58,365 bases of DNA, taken from Bacteroidales bacterium (GTDB lineage Bacteria; Bacteroidota; Bacteroidia; Bacteroidales; F082). The stretch spans positions 1-58,365 of the forward strand of contig JAFTXI010000008.1 of the NCBI GenBank assembly GCA_017461665.1, written 5' to 3'. This document shows, piece by piece, positions 54,926 through 58,365 of the stretch. How positions within the stretch are numbered: the stretch's first letter is position 1; every line of letters starts with the position of its first letter. A program made the position numbers and the translations under genes. The notes below the pieces were generated by a model. It ran no database searches, had not been told where the DNA came from, and worked only from the letters and a program-made list of their open reading frames with translations.

Positions 54926-56275
54926 TTATTTCTGATTACGTGAACGAATTATTTGTCCTGTTTTGTTTTTGCCGTAACGGATGTAGTCTAACAAAGGAAT
55001 ATTTGCTGGACATGTGAACTCGCATGAGCCGCATTCGATACAATCCATGATGTTGCTTGCCTCTGTATCCTCGAAGAGGTTATTCTTAGCTTGGCGGCTG
55101 AGGAGGTAAGGCTCGAGTCCCATAGGGCAGGCGTTGATGCATTTGCCGCAGCGTAAGCAGTTGCCGACTTGGCGTGGCTGTGCTTCTTTGTCGGTCATGA
55201 CCAAGATGCCTGATGTTCCTTTGATGACAGGGAAGTCGCTGATGGAAACAGATTTCCCCATCATAGGACCGCCGTTGATGATATTGGTGATGTTTTCTGG
55301 TAATCCGCCTGCTGCTTCGATGAGTTCCATCGATGAGGTGCCAAATCTTACCAAGAAGTTAGATGGTTTCTTGACGGATTTGCCTGTCACAGTGACGACT
55401 CTTGAGATGAGCGGTTTGTTCTTCTGTACGGCTTCATAGATGGCATACGTTGAAGCGACGTTGACAACGACGCAGCCTGTCTCGATAGGGAGTTTGCCTG
55501 AAGGCACTTCTCTTCCGGTGCAGGCCTTGATGAGTTGTTTCTCACCACCTTGAGGATATTTCGTCTGTAATGGTTGAACCTCAATACCTGAGAAATAGCT
55601 GTCGCCCTTGATGATATTATCCAATAATTCTGCTGCCTTGATTTTATTTACTTCAATACCTATGATTGCCTTTGGGGCATCTACGGCTTTCATCACCACC
55701 TTGACACCTACTAAGAACTCGTTAGGTTTTTCAAGAAGGAGACGGTTGTCGCAGGTGAGGTAAGGCTCGCATTCAGCAGCGTTGATGATGACGAACTCGG
55801 CTTTCTTGTCTTTAGGTATAGAGAGTTTTACGTTTGTTGGGAATGTTGCTCCACCCATACCGACGATGCCGTGGTTCTTCACTCTGTCTATTATTTCTTC
55901 GCGAGATAATGTGATGTCTTTTATTAAGGTGTCACTGGTGTCGATGTCTTCCAACCATTCGTCGCCTTCAACATCGATGAAGATGGCTGGCTTGCGATAG
56001 CCTGTGTGATCCATCACCTCATCGACTTTGGTGACTTTGCCGCTCACTGAGGAGTGGACGTTGGCAGAGATGAAGCCTCTCGCGGTTCCGATGAGCTGAC
56101 CTACTTTCACTTCATCGCCTTTTTTCACTATAGCTTCGGCTGGGGCGCCGAGACATTGTCCTAATGGAATGATGGCTTGTTTTGGTATTGGAAATGTTAT
56201 TATAGGTTGTTCTGACGAAAGTTTGTTTTCTTCAGGATGAACACCGCCTTTGGGGAATGTTTTCTTTGGATTCAT
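54926..56275 (-). CDS. rnfC: Electron transport complex subunit RnfC
   Basis: 449-residue peripheral subunit that receives or gives electrons at NAD(H). The N-terminal region has the barrel-sandwich and SLBB-like domains with GMGGATFPTNVKL (about residues 138-150) of the NADH/FMN site. Two 4Fe-4S motifs lie near the end: CLRCGKCINACPMG (about 377-390) and CIECGSCEFTCPANIP (about 416-431). It lacks the long alanine-rich tail of the enterobacterial form. It follows rnfB by 4 nt. Confidence 0.96.
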   Translation of the reverse strand: MNPKKTFPKGGVHPEENKLSSEQPIITFPIPKQAIIPLGQCLGAPAEAIVKKGDEVKVGQLIGTARGFISANVHSSVSGKVTKVDEVMDHTGYRKPAIFIDVEGDEWLEDIDTSDTLIKDITLSREEIIDRVKNHGIVGMGGATFPTNVKLSIPKDKKAEFVIINAAECEPYLTCDNRLLLEKPNEFLVGVKVVMKAVDAPKAIIGIEVNKIKAAELLDNIIKGDSYFSGIEVQPLQTKYPQGGEKQLIKACTGREVPSGKLPIETGCVVVNVASTYAIYEAVQKNKPLISRVVTVTGKSVKKPSNFLVRFGTSSMELIEAAGGLPENITNIINGGPMMGKSVSISDFPVIKGTSGILVMTDKEAQPRQVGNCLRCGKCINACPMGLEPYLLSRQAKNNLFEDTEASNIMDCIECGSCEFTCPANIPLLDYIRYGKNKTGQIIRSRNQK

Positions 56276-56279
56276 ACGC

Positions 56280-57152
56280 TTATTCTTTACTTTCGTTAAT
56301 AGATTCTTTTACTTCAACTTTTGGCTTGTGTGGAGGGAAGTTGACTGCTAAGATGCTGCCTCTTGGACAAACATCGACGCACTTGCGGCATTGCTTGCAC
56401 TTGTTCGGATCGATGTAGGCTAAATTGCCACGCATCTCGATAGCTTCGAATGGACATTCTTTGAGACACTTCTGACATCCGATGCAACCAACCTTGCAGT
56501 TCTTCATGGTGATGGCACCTTTCTCGATGTTCACGCAGCTGACATAAACACGACGGTTGTTCTTGCCTTTAGGACGAATCTCGATGATGCCTCTCGGACA
56601 TGCTTTGCTACATGCACCGCAACCGACACATTTTTCTTCATCGACGGTAGGAAGTCCTGTCACTTCATCGACATAGATGGCGTCGAAAGCACATTTCTTG
56701 ACGCAGTCGCCGAGACCGAGACATCCGTTGGGACAGCCGTTGCTTCCGGCGTACAGGGTGTGTGCAAATGCGCAGATGTCGGCACCTTCGTATTGGACTT
56801 TCTTAGGCGCGTTCTCGCATGTGCCGTTACAACGTACGACGGCAATCTTAGGTTCTGCTGCTGTGACTGTTAATCCAAGGACAGCTGCTACTTTCGACAT
56901 GTCGGAACTTGTGCAGTTTAAACCGTCGATATTGCCTTTGTCGGCAGCCGACTTGACGCATGCCTCTGCGAATGCTCTACATCCGGCAAAACCGCAACCA
57001 CCGCAGTTGGCTCCGGAGAGATTAGCTTCAACTTCATCAATCAATGGATTTTCTTCTACTTTAAACTTCTGAGCGACTATGTAAAGAATAACCGCTAAAA
57101 CACCTCCCAAGACTCCAAGTACAATGAGAGAATAGAGTAAAATTTCGTTCAC
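56280..57152 (-). CDS. rnfB: Electron transport complex subunit RnfB
   Basis: 290-residue ferredoxin-type subunit. One N-terminal transmembrane helix (about residues 5-26), a 4Fe-4S domain (GANCGGCGFAGCRAFAEAC, about 48-66), then several CxxCxxCxxxC clusters: CVGCGACSKACPRG (about 175-188), a further pair around CIGCQKCLKECPF (about 224-236), and CKQCRKCVDVCPRG near the end. Links ferredoxin to the membrane complex. Starts with GTG; no closer ATG. The complex couples ferredoxin:NAD exchange to ion pumping. Confidence 0.95.
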   Translation of the reverse strand: MNEILLYSLIVLGVLGGVLAVILYIVAQKFKVEENPLIDEVEANLSGANCGGCGFAGCRAFAEACVKSAADKGNIDGLNCTSSDMSKVAAVLGLTVTAAEPKIAVVRCNGTCENAPKKVQYEGADICAFAHTLYAGSNGCPNGCLGLGDCVKKCAFDAIYVDEVTGLPTVDEEKCVGCGACSKACPRGIIEIRPKGKNNRRVYVSCVNIEKGAITMKNCKVGCIGCQKCLKECPFEAIEMRGNLAYIDPNKCKQCRKCVDVCPRGSILAVNFPPHKPKVEVKESINESKE

Positions 57153-57232
57153 AATAATATATTTTAATGTTTAATAAAATTAATCTTTACTGCACAAAAA
57201 TAATAATAAATTTTCTTTGTTCGTAAAAAAAA

Positions 57233-57643
57233 TCAATGAATTTCATACTCGAATTTCCTTTTGAATCTGTTCCTAAAAATGTATAATATAAGGTAATAAG
57301 GAACTAATGTGCCGATGGATATTAAAGCATTGATGCCTTCATCTATCTTGAGTAGATTGAGAATGAATATCATGGCGACTAAGATGATGACAGGAATGAC
57401 GTATGCAAAAATGACAGCCTTGTTAGCTTGACCTAATCCCATGCTTATTTTTACTTCTTGCCCTACGGATAAATCTTTGTCTTTTGGACGCGGAATCGTG
57501 ATGATTTTTTCTTGCATATCCGACATATTGCATGACGATTTGATGTTGCAGGAAACACAAGCGGCTATTGATAAAATCTTGACTTGCACTTCATCACCGC
57601 TGATGTCTGTAATAATTCCGTTATGAGAAACTGTATCGTTCAT
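57233..57643 (-). CDS. rseC: RseC/MucC-family protein
   Basis: 136 residues from ATG 57643 (the frame is open to a TTG at 57673). Short N-terminal domain with a cysteine group (ACVSCNIKSSCNM, about residues 23-35), then two transmembrane helices (about 68-90 and 98-118) and a basic C-terminus. RseC-type genes often adjoin rnf and act with it, for example in redox control of SoxR or envelope stress. It is 80 nt upstream of rnfB and probably co-transcribed. Confidence 0.85.
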   Translation of the reverse strand: MNDTVSHNGIITDISGDEVQVKILSIAACVSCNIKSSCNMSDMQEKIITIPRPKDKDLSVGQEVKISMGLGQANKAVIFAYVIPVIILVAMIFILNLLKIDEGINALISIGTLVPYYLILYIFRNRFKRKFEYEIH

Positions 57644-57654
57644 TTTAATCTTTT

Positions 57655-57828
57655 TTAAGTGACAAAGATACAAATAAATACCTTAAAAAGTTTAGCCCAG
57701 GCATCATATTTTCCATCGTCATCATAATCGTTGTTGAAATAATCTTCAGAGTCGTGTTCAAAAGGGTCTTCATTAAGTTTTTCCCATCTTGGTTGCCATA
57801 CCGATACAATTTCGTCCTTGAGTCCCAT
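57655..57828 (-). CDS. Small acidic hypothetical protein upstream of rseC
   Basis: 57-codon ORF (starts MGLKDEIVSVWQPRWEKLNE) rich in Asp and Glu in the middle (about residues 20-42), with a hydrophobic C-terminus (AKLFKVFICIFVT). It ends 11 nt before the rseC start. Composition looks coding, and another frame through the same DNA looks worse. The start codon lies in an inverted repeat, CATCGAT-AAT-ATCGATG (57826-57842). I do not recognise a family. Confidence 0.4.
   Translation of the reverse strand: MGLKDEIVSVWQPRWEKLNEDPFEHDSEDYFNNDYDDDGKYDAWAKLFKVFICIFVT
57663..57670 (-). promoter_or_regulatory. Possible -7 box before rseC and rnf
   Basis: TATCTTTG on the minus strand, 20 nt before the rseC ATG, but inside the small upstream ORF and without a -33 box. 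Confidence 0.4.
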
Positions 57829-57842
57829 CGATAATATCGATG

Positions 57843-58365
57843 AGTTTTTTTTATCACAGAAAGTTCCATGCTGATGTCTTGTATGTTATTGTGTAGCAAA
57901 TTTAAATTATAACTCTGAAAAAATCTAATGAATGAGGGAAAATAATGATGGCAGCACTGGTGTTCAATGACTTATGAGGACTTTAGATGAAAGCCTCGCT
58001 GATGCGAAAGTGCAAGGAAATGAAAGATAATGAGGGCGAACGGTCGCTAAATCGTATATCCAAAATGCAAAAACTCACAGATTTGCATAACTATCTGAAA
58101 AACAGTGCAATCTTCTACATTCTTCCCATATTAAAGCAGTGGCTGAAAAGCAAAAAACTACGGAATTGTTGAAGTCTTCCGTTACGAATACATTACCTGT
58201 TTTTGTATTCGAAGCATCCATAAACCGAGGTAAATCTCAATTGATTACAATGGTTTTAGGATGTCATAAACGAGGATTTTCGGCAAACGGCTGAAAAGTT
58301 TTTCATTTTATGTAGCTATTTCACCGATTGTCAGTTTTTTGCATATCAATGGTTAGCTCTAAAGC
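57843..58365. other. Region without a supported gene
   Basis: Short interrupted reading frames on the plus strand (for example TLDESLADAKVQGNER from about 57977, and LPVFVFEASINRGKSQLITM from about 58195) suggest decayed coding sequence, but no family was recognised. No hairpin repeats. Confidence 0.3.

Noticed and set aside
57645-57899. 84-codon minus-strand ORF upstream of rseC
   Set aside because: The frame used by the 57-codon acidic ORF over the same DNA has more protein-like composition; both cannot easily be genes.
57987-58172. 61-codon plus-strand ORF near the window end
   Set aside because: No family features and surrounded by interrupted frames; treated as decayed or non-coding.

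Overview
The window is chromosomal DNA from a member of the Bacteroidota, most likely an anaerobic Bacteroidales-type bacterium. Evidence: the str/S10/spc/alpha ribosomal order with secY-map-infA-rpmJ (no adk), zinc-free L36 and S14, TTG-N19-TAnnTTTG promoters, type IX secretion (T9SS) genes gldJ, porU and porV with secreted proteins ending in T9SS sorting domains, a TamL-type lipoprotein/barrel, and a six-gene rnf operon. I recognised no tRNA, rRNA, CRISPR array or transposase gene.

Layout. 1-19975 (+): one long ribosomal run from rpsL to rplQ, then eno; it starts at a good promoter with a ~258-nt leader and holds a second promoter before rpmJ. 20011-20356: a tandem array of hairpin repeats. 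20353-29958 (-): murF, anmK, exbB, exbD, tonB-like, folC, tamL and a RecD-like helicase. 30017-36800: gldJ (-) divergent from porU and porV (+). 36923-49119: secreted proteins, namely a C25 peptidase, a protein with three cohesin-like modules, two T9SS-type cargo proteins (one a 1449-residue subtilase with a dockerin-like module) and a small membrane-tailed protein. 48511-51869: a complete diversity-generating retroelement (DGR). 52103-57828 (-): rnfA, E, G, D, C, B with rseC and a tiny ORF upstream. 57829-58365: no convincing gene.

The DGR is the standout system. Its target is a secreted Fib_succ_major protein whose last 41 codons (variable region, VR) match a template (TR) 1465 bp downstream. 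Over 123 aligned bases there are 14 differences, all at template adenines; none of the 79 non-adenine positions differs. Between them lie a MutS-domain-I-like accessory gene and avd. The template sits in frame in the first 90 codons of the reverse transcriptase ORF, and no adenine substitution in it can create a stop codon.

The second theme is dispersed palindromic DNA. A hairpin family with GAGACG/CGTCTC ends occurs with at least three different inner stems that keep pairing. It lies at all three convergent gene junctions and at neither divergent one. Related repeat fragments have entered coding sequence in frame (twice in the helicase, once in the subtilase), and repeats supply the 3' ends of three genes.
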